This document shows positions 30,169-43,500 of a DNA stretch of 64,000 nucleotides, piece by piece. The stretch is from Syngnathus acus (Eukaryota > Chordata > Actinopteri > Syngnathiformes > Syngnathidae). The translations under genes and the position numbers were made by a program. The first letter of the stretch is position 1; each line of letters begins with the position of its first letter. Below the pieces are notes generated by a model that searched no databases, was not told where the DNA came from, and saw nothing but the letters and a program-made list of their open reading frames with translations. The stretch lies in assembly GCF_901709675.1 (NCBI RefSeq), contig NC_051087.1, forward strand, positions 14,998,067 through 15,062,066, given 5' to 3'.

Positions 30169-33100
30169 GTGAGTGTTTTACCTCGAATTTTAAATGCCGC
30201 GTTTCGGAAAATAGTTGACATTTCAAAAAGCAACACCAGTTTGGAGGTGAGTTACGTTTAGAATCTGCCCCATTGGAGGCCTATGAAGCAGCCCATAGCC
30301 TGCCGTAATGAGCTGCAGGAGAAAGAGCGACGCGGCACTGTTTGCCTGCAGACCGCGGAGGCTCACATCATCTTTACCCCTAAATCATACGGTTACCCCA
30401 CCTCTGTGTGTCATTGTTGTCCCTAATGGTTGCCGAAACTGCACGTAGTCGGTTACGTTTAAGAATGAAATTCTAGGTCGTGCGTGATGCAAGCTAACGT
30501 CAGGATTAGCTTGATTGTTGCTAAGGGGTTGACCTGTTTGTTACTCACTTGTGACAGAGAATCCAACAGAATGCGTTGATTCTCACGGTCTTTGATGTTT
30601 GTACATCGTGCTCATGTAATCGGGAGGCATTGACGTGTTGGTGAAACATTTGACACACACCCTGGACGTGGCTTTTGATGCTACGTTTTACACACGGAGA
30701 TCGAGCTCAGTCATTTTAAACCCAATTTTCTAATCAATAGTTCTCTCAATATAGTCTTATTATTGACAATTTGTGTGTTGACATTAATACACATGGCTGC
30801 TTTCATGTTGAAATAAATAAGTATCCCACATTTCCATCCTGAACTTAAAGTTAGCTCAATGCTACCCAGCAGAGAACTGTAGCTAGCTAATAAATTGATA
30901 AAAGTGGCTAAACTACACAAAAGCTACTTCAGCTGGGCGGAGCCTTGAAAAGAAAAGCATACATTTTCGTTATTGTGCTTTTCTGTTATAAATAAATATG
31001 TGCATCTTGGAATAATTATGCTTTTTAGTGGCACTGTATGTCTAATGCAGTGACAACATAGTGTTATTAACAGCTTAACATGATTTGAAATATATTGCAA
31101 TTACAGACAATTAGCAAAATTTGCAATTATGGTCGTTGTTCTAATAAATATAATGCTTAAAAACGCATGAAATATTAAAAAAAAATAGACCAAATCAGTT
31201 TTGTTTCGCAGACAAATTAAAAACGCACTGTTGAGTAACACCTTAAAGTTATACTTTTCAGTTTCATCTGTCTTCTCATTTTCCAGAAATACTTTTCAGC
31301 TTCATCTGTCTTCTCATTTTCCACTTCTGGTCAAAATTCCTTACACAGATACACACGCGTACAGTTTAAATCTCTTGCTGCCAAAATCGTGTTGCTGTGT
31401 AGTGATTAGGGCTGTAGTCAACCCCCAAAAGTCTTGGTCAACTTTCAGTCATCCAAATCTTAAACCGTCCGATTGTTCATTGGGAGGAAAAAAACAGCCG
31501 TTATCTATTGACGGGCCTCATATCCTGTGCTATAAACTCAACAATTGCATTTGTGTTGTCGTTTCTTTATTTTTAGGTAGGAGGCTTCCTATACAGCCTC
31601 GTGTGAGTGAGACTGGAGCACCCTGTAGTCAATGCTAATCTGGCACTGGGATGCACCTAAATTTAAACAATGATAATATTGTCCTTGGCATCTTTACCAA
31701 CTAAAAAGGGACAAGGCACCTCTTGCTGTTCTTTTAAAATGGAAACTGTGGGTAATTCTGCTAGAACAGAATTAATTACAGTGTCCATGCATTCGTCCAC
31801 CGGTGTCTGTGCGGTGCACAACCTGCATATTGAGATATTTTTCTAAAAGTATAACATCCAACCATTTTACACCAAATTTTCAGTTTCAAACGTCTTTTCA
31901 AAATCTAATTGCAATTTCTTCATATTTTATCTTATCTTATATTCCAGTCCCTGGATGAAGACTGTACGTTGGAGGAAGAAGATGACGGACTAGTAGAAGA
32001 AGACGAAGATGAAATTGACCAGTTTAATGATGACACCTTTGGGGCTGGGGCTATAGGTTAGTTATGCTGTGTTGTACATCAGTTGCTGACATCTCCTGAA
32101 AATGTCCCATACTTTCCGGATTATCTACCACTACATTTTTTCCAATGCTTTAGTCCTTGCAGCTTCAAATGTGATCATAATTTTTTACCGACTAACTACC
32201 CTTGTGAATAAAAGCAGTTAAAAAATTAATGGATCGATGGCTTCATGCCATCAATCGATTCACACAAAGTCTTTTCATATCCGACCAGTGAAATTGGCAA
32301 ACACGTCACAGTTCGACTGTCCAATTTCACCCTCTTCATATCAGCTTAGTTAAAGTTAAAGTCCCAATGATCGTCACACACACATCTGGGTGTGGTGAAA
32401 TTTGTCCTCTGCATTTAACCCATCCCCGTGTGATTTTGATCCATCCCCTGGGGGAGAGGGGAGCAGTGAGCAGCAGCGGTGCCGCGCTCGGGAATCATTT
32501 GGTGATCTAACCCCCCAATTCCAACCCTTAATGCTGAGTGCCAAGCAGGGAGGCAATGGGTCCCATTTTTATAGTCTTTGGTATGACCCGGCCGGGGTTT
32601 GAACCCACAACCTTCCAGTCTCAGGGCGGACACTCTACCACTAGCCCACTGAGCTGGTACAGCCTCGTGTGAGTACCGTTGGAGGCGTTGATGATGAAAT
32701 ATTTTACCAAGATTGGCCACATGCAAACATCATCACTTGTACATTGGGGACAGTGTCTCTAGATTGGCAGACGGTGGGCTTTGTTCCAACTACAGACTAA
32801 TCACACTCCTCAGCCTCCCCGGTAAGGTTTATTTAGGGGTGCTGGAGAGGAGGGTCCGTCGGAAGGTCGAATCTCAGATTCAGGAGGAGCTTTTGTCCTG
32901 GCCGTGGAACAGTGGACCAGCTCTACACCTTCAGCAGGATCCCCGTGGGGCATGGGAGTTCGCCCAACCAGTCTACATGTGTTTCGTGGACTTGGTCCGC
33001 ATTTCCAGCAGTAAGTTTGGATTTGTTTCTGGTGAGGGCTGAACTCCATCAAGGCTCCCCGTTGTCACCGATTATGCTCATAACGTTTATGAACAGAATA

Positions 33101-36100
33101 GCAAGGCGCATCCGAGGTGTTGAGGGGGTTTTGTTTGGCGACCTCAGGATCACATTTGGGCATTTATCAGATGATACGGTGCTGTTGGCTTCTCAAAGCT
33201 GGAGCAGGAGATCGGCAGGCGGATCGCTGCAGCGTCTGGTGTGATGCTGTAGTGGACTTGATTTACCGATTGATCTACTCTCACCTATGCTGATGAGCTA
33301 CGGGTTGTGACTGAAAGAACGACGAAATCAGTTTCCTCCGCAGGGTGTGCGGGCTTTCCCTTAGAGATAGGGTGAGAAGCTCAGTCATCCTGGAGGGACT
33401 CAGAGTCTCACCACTGCTCCTCCATATTGAGAGGCACCAGATGAGCTGGCCTCTGATTAGAATGTCTCCTGGGTGCCTCCCTGGTGAGGTTTAGTGCAGG
33501 AGACCCCAGGGATGACCCAGGACACGCTGGAGAAATTATGTCTCTCAGATGGCCTGGGAATGCCTTGGGATCACCCGGGATGAGCTGGACTAACTGACCG
33601 TGTTCTTTGTCGTCCGTAAATTATGGTAATATTTACAAATAAGAATTTCTGTAAATTATGGTAATATTTACAAATAAGAATTTATTTTTTATTTTTTTGC
33701 AAAAGGAGTGTCTGAACGAACAACTAATTTGACTTCTTTCTTCTTCCAGATGATGATTGGCAAGAGGAACATAAACGCCTTGCTGAGCTTGATGAGCGAG
33801 ATGAACTCGGAGAGGGGCTTGGAATTGGAGTGAGCGTAAAAAATGAATCAAATTCAGGAGCAGCTGAGGAGGATTCATCGTCCACCCATGTCACATCTGC
33901 AGCGGGCCATTTTCCCTATCACTCACCCTTCTCTTTACCCCAACACTCTTCCTCTGGTATACACCAACCAGGTTAGTGATAACAAAGGAAACATATGCAC
34001 TCAAATGGTCAAAAAGAAAACCTCTGTAGAAATAAGCGCACACCTTAATCTGTTAATTTAAACAAAATCTCAAATTGATCTATAAATCTTATTTTTAAAT
34101 GTAAAGTTTGAAGACATTAATCAACAAATATAACTTTTTGAACCCTGAAATAGATTGTATTATAATTGACCATAAAGGAGACAAATTGTGGATATTTAAT
34201 TTTTTTTAATTGCTTCTTCATCTCTGGAGTGCTTGCACACCCATGAAGTCTGAAATTACCCAATCATTTTATCTTTCGTAAGATGCCTATTTCTGCAAAT
34301 CATTGTGAATTTAGCTTTCTTTCAAATTTCTTTTCAAGTTCTCTTTCAAATTTGTTTGCCAATGTGTCTGCAACATGGATCACATAGTCGCACACTAAGG
34401 CGTGCAAGGCGTGCTTTAACTGCAGCCTTTCAGCTTTAATTTTAGAGTAGTTACATCTGAATCAGGTGAACAGTGTAGGAATTGGAGCAATTTATATATA
34501 TATTTGGCTCACACTTTTAAGGAATCAAAAATAATGGGACCAACTAACAAACATACCGTATTTTTCGGACTAAGAGTCGCTCCGGAATATAGGTCGCATT
34601 AGCCATAAAATGCACAATAACGTGATAAAAAACATAAGTCGCTCCGGAGTACAAGTCGCATTTTGGGGGAAATTTATTCGACAAAATCCAACACCAAGAA
34701 CAGACATGAACGAGCAACAACAGGCTAAACGATAGGTATGCTAACGTGACATAAATACAAACGAAGAGCTGAGAACGGGCCTGACGTAACATTCAGAGTT
34801 GTTCAAACAACTATTACATAAATAACACGTTTATAAAACCATCTGTGTCACTCCAATTCATTAAATCCATCGATCGTCCTTTATGGAAACGATGCCACGT
34901 ATGCGCCGCGCCGCTGATGTCTAAATATTCCACAGACCCATATAACGATATATCAAGTATATATCAAATAACTATCATATAAACAACAATATTATCAAAC
35001 CATCTGTGTCACTCCAAATCATTAAATCCATCGATCAAATTCCTCGTCCTTTGTCAACAACGCCGCGCGTGCGCCCTGACGTCAGCCTCGTCGTTATTCC
35101 ACAGATCTAGTATATAACTATATTATAGCGTTAACAAAGTACAAGGAAAGACGTGGATTTGGTAAACGTCTCTTTATTTAACAAAACAAGAGTTCAACGA
35201 GCCAACAAGTACTGAACTGTAACGATAAAAACATATACAAGTTGCTATACGAAATAAAATATATCAAATAACCAGAGATGGGACCAAGTCACACATGTGC
35301 AAGTCTCAAGTAAGTCTGAAGTCTTAACCTTCAAGTCTCAAGTAAGTCCCAAGTCATTTTTTTCTTGGGCAAGTCAAGTCAAGTCCTTAAATACCGTTTT
35401 TTCCATGTATAATGCGCCCCCATGTATAATACGCACCCTAAAAATGGCATGTTGATGCTGGAAAAAAGCCTGTACCCATGTATAATACGCACCCAAATTT
35501 TGACTCCTACTTAAGTCCGTAAACGTAAAATTATTTCAGAAAAAAGATCATCTTTGGGAACAACCGGATGTTATTCTGCCGGTCAGTATCACTGCGCATG
35601 CGCTAGCAAACTCGATAGCGAAGAAATGTTTCGGATTTGTGTAGGGTACATTGTGACAGCAAACGAGCAGGTGATCGAGCAAGCGTCTGATACGAGAGCA
35701 TTGTGTTCGTATGGAGCGTGTTTGAAGTGAACAGCAGAGAAGAAAGCGCATCTGTAATGGCGGCCTCCGTATGATATCCTGTTTGCGATGGAGATTAAAA
35801 AACAAACAATATTTGACAATAACACACCATCAAGGATTGCACCATCGCATCAAACGATGTGTTGTCAATTATGAATTTTACTGACTAAGTGTGTTGGGCA
35901 GGATGGCTGAATGCGATGCGCGATTGACAACAAACTAGAAGAAAGGTGATTTCAAGTTTTATTTCGAGGGAGATTTTCTTCAAAAATTGTTGTACCCATG
36001 TATAATACGCACCCAAGATTTTAGCACAATAAATTAGTTACATTTTGCGCATTATACATGGAAAAAAACGATAATTAAAAATCGGAAACTATATTAAACC

Positions 36101-39100
36101 TAGCAGCTATGAAGACAAACAGAAAAGTTGTATAAAAATTGATAAGTGACTTCCGGAGGAAATCAACTGCACTGGAGTATGTTTGGAGCTCTCAGAGTAC
36201 AGGTGACCGAATACAAATGCACACACCGTCATTTTTGCTTCACTTCACAATTTGCTTCTTTGAGTTAGTCTGTCACATGCAATCTCAACAAAATACATTT
36301 AGGTTTGTGATTGTGAGGTCACAAATGTGATGAAGTTAAAGAGATATGAATATTTTTTGAAGCACCGTGTGTGAGCAATAGGCTGGACCCAAACCCTGCG
36401 TATTCTTGTTGCCATTTGCTACCAGATGTGGAAGATGGAAGAAGGGAAGGTCACTTGGCTGAGTCATTGGCAAGACTTGTCCTGGAAGCTGACCCTGCTA
36501 TTGCTGGAGTCGGAGCAGCAGAGAGGCCTGTTTTTATCAAAAACCAAAGGTTGGGCCATGACTTGAGGCCCAGGGTTCTGCACCAACCTTCCCCCATTTC
36601 ACATTCACCTCATCCCCACCAACAGCCCCATCAGCATCAACAGCCTCCTGGGTCCTCCACCTCAGGTGAGAAGTAAAAGCAATCATACAAGTGTGTGTTC
36701 TCAACGCCATTGTCACACATGACAATTGAATGTATGGAACGTGGTACGATGTTAGTCTTGTGAAATGTAGTTTCATTCTATGACCTGCTTGACTGAAATA
36801 TTTTCTTGCACCACTCCAGGCCATCCTCCACCAATGCTCACCTACCAACAGCAGCAACATTTACTTCGTTCTGCACCAGGTTCCATTGGCCAGGTTAGTT
36901 TTCAATCGTACTCATTATTAGGCAAATTGTTGTGGCTCAGTGAAGATCTCCACTTACTTGCCAAATATGGAACAGTGATTCACCTGCATGCATGAGTGTG
37001 TGACTAAGCAAAGAAAACACGTTTTATTTGGGTAACATACTGCCCGAACATTACTTAAAATGATTGCTTCAGCTTCAACTATACATCACACTTTTCTGCA
37101 AACTTTGGCTGGTCTGTGACATTCGGGTGCAAATTATGTTTATTAAAATTACATCTAGAATTGTCATTTGCCAATTGTCAAAAGATACAAGACGAAATTG
37201 AGGAGTAGTAGTAGTCATGAATTACTGCCGGTGGCCAGCGTCATAGCATGCTAAAGAAAATGACTACTGTACCAAGTGTTTGCCAACCGTCAAAAGAAAA
37301 AAAATGGAAGCAGATGAAAGAATAGTAGTCAAGGCAACAAATGCAGTAGTGTTCAGAGTAATAGTAGTGCTATGTAACTACAAAGATTAATCCAGGTTTT
37401 GAGTGTGTTTTTTATTGTTACAAGGTACTAGTAGATTTTCACAAACAAGACCATTCACAATATGTACTCTCGTAAGGCTGTGAAATTGCACTATAAGTAA
37501 GGAAAAGTAGAAAACGGATGCTCACAAGAAGAGTAGTCTATGACATTCAGTCAATTTGACGATTTTGTGATTCAGGTGTCTATTAAAAGATGGAACCAGC
37601 ATCCGGTGAACATGCTTTGGGACGATCAAGACATTGTTCTGAAGAACAGTTAAAAGGGTTTAGTTAAAAAGATGATGGGAGAGGGAAAAACCTATACACA
37701 GGTGCAACTCTCAATTTTGACGATACCATTTAGTCAAGAGGCTTCGTTATATCAGACAAGGCAGACTTATTTAGGGGTATCTTTCGGCTTGCCTCTCTCG
37801 CCAAACAACCTATCGAGGCAAACACACCACTCTATTTTTGCCAGCATCGGATCTGTGCGTAGCGGAGGAGACGTTTGTGTGTCTGTCACTAATTACCGTA
37901 TTGGCCCAAATATAAGACGACCCTGATTATAAGACGACCCCCTCTTTTTCCAGACTCAAGTTTGAAAAAAGACTTTTTGAACACTAAATTTAATTTTTAG
38001 ACAGAAAATAATTACAGTACATCTGAAACAAATGATTATAATAATATATTCGAGAGAAAAAGCATGTTATTTTCCCTCATTCAAATCATGCAAAAACTGT
38101 CTATCACATCTTAATATCTGAACATTTAAATATGTAAACTAAAGTGCAATCACATTTGTAAATGAATGGCTTCTGGTTTTTGAAATGTAAATAAACCAAT
38201 CTACTGTGATAAAACAACAAAATCGCAATAACTGCATTAACCATCAAAGTGAAGTCTAACTGTAACTGTAGTCTTGAAACAAATTTGAATAAGGAAAAAC
38301 ATTGCAATAAAATAATGCAAACTGGTTTAAACTTGAGAGTAGCTGAGATCTGTCGTGTCAGAACATTACTCCTCACAAACATCCTCTGCCTCGCTGTGCT
38401 CAGTGTCACTGTCCTCACATTTTCTGTTATCTCTTCTCTTATTTTCTTCTCTTTTCTTTCTTACCGCTATTTTTTATTTTTCTTCTTCGTCCTACCGCTA
38501 TTTTTCGTTTTCTTCTTCGTGACGGGTTCGCTTTGGCCTGGGGAGTTAAGTTCAGCATTCGCTTTAAGTCAAGCAATACCAGCTCAGTGGCCTAGTGGTA
38601 GAGTGTCCGCCCTGAGACTGGAAGGTTGTGGGTTCAAACCCCGGCCGGGTCATACCAAAGACTATAAAAATGGGACCCATTGCCTCCCTGCTTGGCACTC
38701 AGCATTAAGGGTTGGAATTGGGGGGTTAGATCACCAACTGATTCCCGAGCGCGGCACCGCTGCTGCTCACTGCTCCCCTCTCCCCCAGGGGATGGATTAA
38801 AATCACACGGGGATGGGTTAAATGCAGAGGACAAATTTCACCACACCCAGGTGTGTGTGTGACGATCATTGGGACTTTAATCTTTAATCTTTAAAGATAT
38901 CTGCCGCCATCTATCCTTGTGAATGGGTATAATGTGTAGACCCCGAATGTAAGACGACCCCCACTTTTTCAGTCTTATTTCAATGCAAAAAAATACCATC
39001 TTATATTCGGGCCAATACGGTACATTGCTTAAAAAAACCCAACCTGAAACGTAATGGTGTGTTGTCTAAAAATAAGCTATTAGTTCTATTTTGTAATACA

Positions 39101-40539
39101 TACAGTATATGTACACATTTGGATTATTGTGTGGCTTTGTAGTTTGTACCCTTTAAATGTTCAGAAAATAAATGAAACTCATCTTGTCAAGCAATACCAG
39201 ATCAGCTCAAAATCACATCATTGGCCCGAATAATCGAGACATCCTTATTTCAAAATTATGTTGCTAACACCGCCATCAAATTATGAATATACAAATACAT
39301 TGCTCTTCTGTCATTTTAAACTTTATTTAAAACTTGTTTTACCTTGCTACACACTGTTTAAAGCTCAAGAGCAGAAAACAATACATAACTACCGGGTCAG
39401 CCATGTGAGTCTTTAATATACAGTATACAAATTTGTCCTTGCAGCAGCTTGTTTATTTGCTTAAGCTGTCTATATGGTGATGGTCATGTTTTTTTTTTAA
39501 TACTTATTCATTTCCCCCTCATCGCTCTAAGATGAACTCACGCAATATCTGGGAGAACAGTATGGGGTTTGGACCAGTCAGTGTTAGCCCTGGATTAGTT
39601 ACACACATGGAGGTGAGTAATTTTTTTTCTACTTCTTTTCATTATTATTATACAGATTTTAGAAGACAGATTTTTGACCACTAAGAATTTTGTGTATCGT
39701 ATGGAATTGAAAATTAATGAAGCCATGTTACAATGTTGGAACTTTTTTTTAAAATTATTATTTTAGCTTTTACTTCTTTATCAACAGCAAAGAGAAATGG
39801 ATGTAGGCCCTTACTTTTGGTGTATGGTTAAGAAACACTAACGGGTCGCAATTGGAACATTGGAGACATTCCTATGGGAGAACCTTTGTAGGAAAAAGCT
39901 TGAACGCTCTGATACGAAGTGTAAATTTTAATTGTTCGTTTGAAAAATTCCTTTCAAAAGGAGGGGTGTCAAACGTACAGCCCGGAGCCAAAACCAGCCC
40001 GTCCAGTGGTCCATTCAACCCCTTGTGGAGGATTTTGGCAAAGTAGAACACATTAACTGCAAATTACAGATTTGCAACATAATGATAATTAATGTGATTT
40101 TCTATTTAGTATGTACTTTGTTATTTACACTAAAACATTGGGACAATTTGGAGTAGTTGTTATTGACTTCATTTACATGCAGTCAAAATTTTGGTGAAGA
40201 TCAAAATTCTGGTTTTGGAAACGTTCGGTGTAACCTGTTAACATGCGCGAGTTACTCCCACATTCGAATATCCCGATTTAATATCTACGTGGCCTTTCGA
40301 AACCTGAATACTGCCAATATACAGTATCTCACAAAAGTGAGTACACCCCTCTCATTTCTGTTTTAATTATATCTTGTCATGGGACAACACTGAAGAAATG
40401 ACACTTTGATCCCATGTTAAGTAGTCGCTGTAGAGCTTGGATAGCAAAGTAAATTTATTGTCATGAACCTCACCGCACATCACTGATATACGTATATATA
40501 TACGTATATATATACGTGTATATATATATATATATATAC

Positions 40540-40576
<37 letters not shown>

Positions 40577-43500
40577 CACACACACACACACACACAGTAA
40601 TCCCTCGCTACATCGCGGCTCGTTTATCGCGGTTTCACTACATCGTGGATTTTTTCTCCAAATTAAAAAAAAAATTAAAAGTCAAAATAAAACTTCTAAA
40701 TTGAGCAGCCAGCAGAAGGCAAGGAGTGTCCACACAATTGCAGTGCATACACTTGTACCTTTTTATAAAAAAACTGTTATAATAATAAAGAGTTCTAAAA
40801 ACATATTTACAGTGTTGTACCTTGTTATAGAAATTTTTTTATAATAATAAAAGAGTTCTAAAAACATATTTACAGTATGTACACTTGTACCACGTTATAA
40901 AAAATGTATACAGCAGAACCTCGGTTTTCGAACGTCCCAGTTCTCGAACAAATTGGAGTACGAACGAAAAATTCGATATTTTTTTGCTTCCGATGTCGAA
41001 CAAAAATTCGGAGGTCGAACCTCGCGAGATGAGCCGAGAAAACCCGACCGCGCGGCCCGGATGCTGACTGACTCCGTTCGTTGTTATTGTATTTTTGTTA
41101 CTTTGAGGATTGTGTTAAAGAAAGCAAGTGGGAGCAGTAAAGCTGCTGATGGTGAAAAGAGGAAAGTAGTGCGCAAAACTGTTGAGTTTAAGAAAGAATT
41201 AATAGCAAAATATGAATCTGGTGTGCGTGTGTCCGAGTTAGCTAAGGAGTTTTTCATGGCAAAATCAACGATAAGCACCATCCTAAAACACAAAGACGCT
41301 CTTCAAGCAAGTGATGTTGCTAAAGGATCGACTGTGCTTAGCAAACAAAGGCCACAAGTATTGGAAGAAGTGGAGAAACTGTTGCTAATTTTCATAAACG
41401 AGCAACAGTTAGTGGAGGATAGTGTTAGCGAGGGACGGCATTTGTGGCAAAGCGAGACATCTCTTTGATGATCTTAAAAAAGGCGTTTTTTTTTTTTTTA
41501 GTCTTGGAACGGATTAAATTTTTTTCCATTATTTGCAATGGGATAAATAGATTCAGAATTCGAACAAATCACTTCTTGATCTCTTTCTGTCTCTTCTATG
41601 TGTCAATTACATGGCATTATTTGCCTGGCGGATAGGACATGCGATTAACACACCACTCTTCTCTCCAATGACCGTGTCACATATCGCTCGCACAACAGCG
41701 GCCCACAGCCTTTTTACGAGTGTATAAAAGTGATAAAGTCATCACAAAAATCACGAAACATCCATAGATACGCCGCACCGGACAACAAGCCACAGGGTTC
41801 AAAACTTGAGCAAAAAGTAGCGGTTTATAGTCCGGAAATTACGGTAATCTGGCACATTTTTTATGTGTTATGAGATTAATTACATTGTTGTTTTAATACC
41901 CCATGCTTGTTTTTGGATGGCTCTTCAGGATAGTCCATTAATGTCAATAATAAAAGAGGTGGGACTTCCAAAACGTCCATCTCAGGGGAGGAACGATGGA
42001 CGGGATCTGTCAGAAAGGGTTCCACCTCCACGCTCCTCTTCTCCTGTGATTGGCTCCCCTCCAGTCAGGGCAGTGCCCATTGGAACTCCGCCGAAGCAAC
42101 CAATAAGTCACGTCTTAAATCATCAGGTACAAAGCAGATCACAGCTTCCAGGGATACATTTCTTTTTTTTCTTGCTTGTTTGATTTTCTTTGCAGAAGAT
42201 TTTGTTTTAGAAACAGACAAGACTACATGTATGAGCTAACTAAAACCTTTATTTATAGAAATTGGCTAAGTCATGTCAGAATTCAGATGTTACTGTTGGC
42301 CATTTATCAAGATTACAAGAAGCTTTTTGCAATCCTGCTAATAGCTACTACAGGTGCAACGAATAAAAAAACCTCACAGTTCAGACCGAATCACGGATTT
42401 GAGTCACAATTCTGACAGTTTTTCAGATCAGCAAAAATATATTTGAAGAAAAAAAGGGAGGAGGATGAAAGTGCTATTGTGGATCAAAAACGTTGAACGC
42501 GTAGTCATGTCAACGCTTAACAGGTGCTTTTCAAGCTTGATGGCCAAAAAATAGTGAATTAAAAGCATAGGAGAAGCTAAGGCACTCTAGCAGAGGAATT
42601 TATTGCCAACGTTTCAGCTGTCTTAATTAGGGCTAATTGAAGCATCACTGGTTTGCAGCATATTTAAATGTGATGATATCTCGTGATGAATAAGTCACAA
42701 TTTTGCTCAAATTATTCGGCAGTAAGTCTTCTGGTCATTATTTCACCCACAGTTTTTTCCCCTACTAATTCTATGATTTGGGCATGTGCTACAATGCTGA
42801 CCTTTGACCTTCACTAGTGTAAAAATACAGAATAAGTGCCATCTCCACATTTAGACCATTACAAGTGTGGTTCAATAAGAATAGCAACAACAAAAATAAC
42901 GCAGATTACTGGCAAGAGGAGCCATTTTTTAGAACAGTTAACATACCAAAAAAAAAAATAGATGCATGTCACTGGTCAGCGAACAGGCCCGTGAGCTATT
43001 GAAGTGGTCCTTTGGGGGCTGCGGGCACCACATTTGGTGATACCTGACTTGCATGATCCACGAGAGTTTTCAAGTTCCTCTGCTAATGTTTCCTTCACGT
43101 GAACAGATTCTTTTTCACCAACCAATTTGCTGACCATGTGCTACCCAAACCCTGATTGGAGATCCGTTACAGATCACCGATCAAGAGGTTCCGTTGCACC
43201 ACTAATAGCTACTCTGTTTTATCCACACTAAAACTGTTTTCTTCTTCTGTTTGTTTCTGTGTTTGTGTGTATGAAGATTCATCATCCTACAGCAGTTCAT
43301 GTGAGAGCCCCAATCCAGCACAGATACCCTCCTCCTTTCCCTGAACGTTTGTCACCCAACACTCTGCTCAATTTTGCTGTGAGTTTTTTTCCCTACCTTC
43401 TTCGATGGGTATCAATGCCACACTGCTTTTGTGTTACATCATCTAATTTTACCTTTTGCATCAGTGTGAGTCACTCTATTTCAAGTATCTTTCGATACGG

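Noticed and set aside
31201-31638. 145-codon open frame in patl1 intron 1
   Set aside because: No recognisable motif, contains a short duplicated segment, and lies between two well-supported exons. Probably chance.
33830-33835. GTGAGC as the end of patl1 exon 3
   Set aside because: It is a good donor, but ending there gives phase 0, which does not fit exon 4 (needs one base carried over). The donor at 33972 keeps the phase.
36371-36425. Open sequence upstream of patl1 exon 4 as extra coding
   Set aside because: The acceptor TTTGCTACCAG at 36425 and the phase carried from exon 3 place the exon start at 36426. The upstream residues lack similarity to PATL1.
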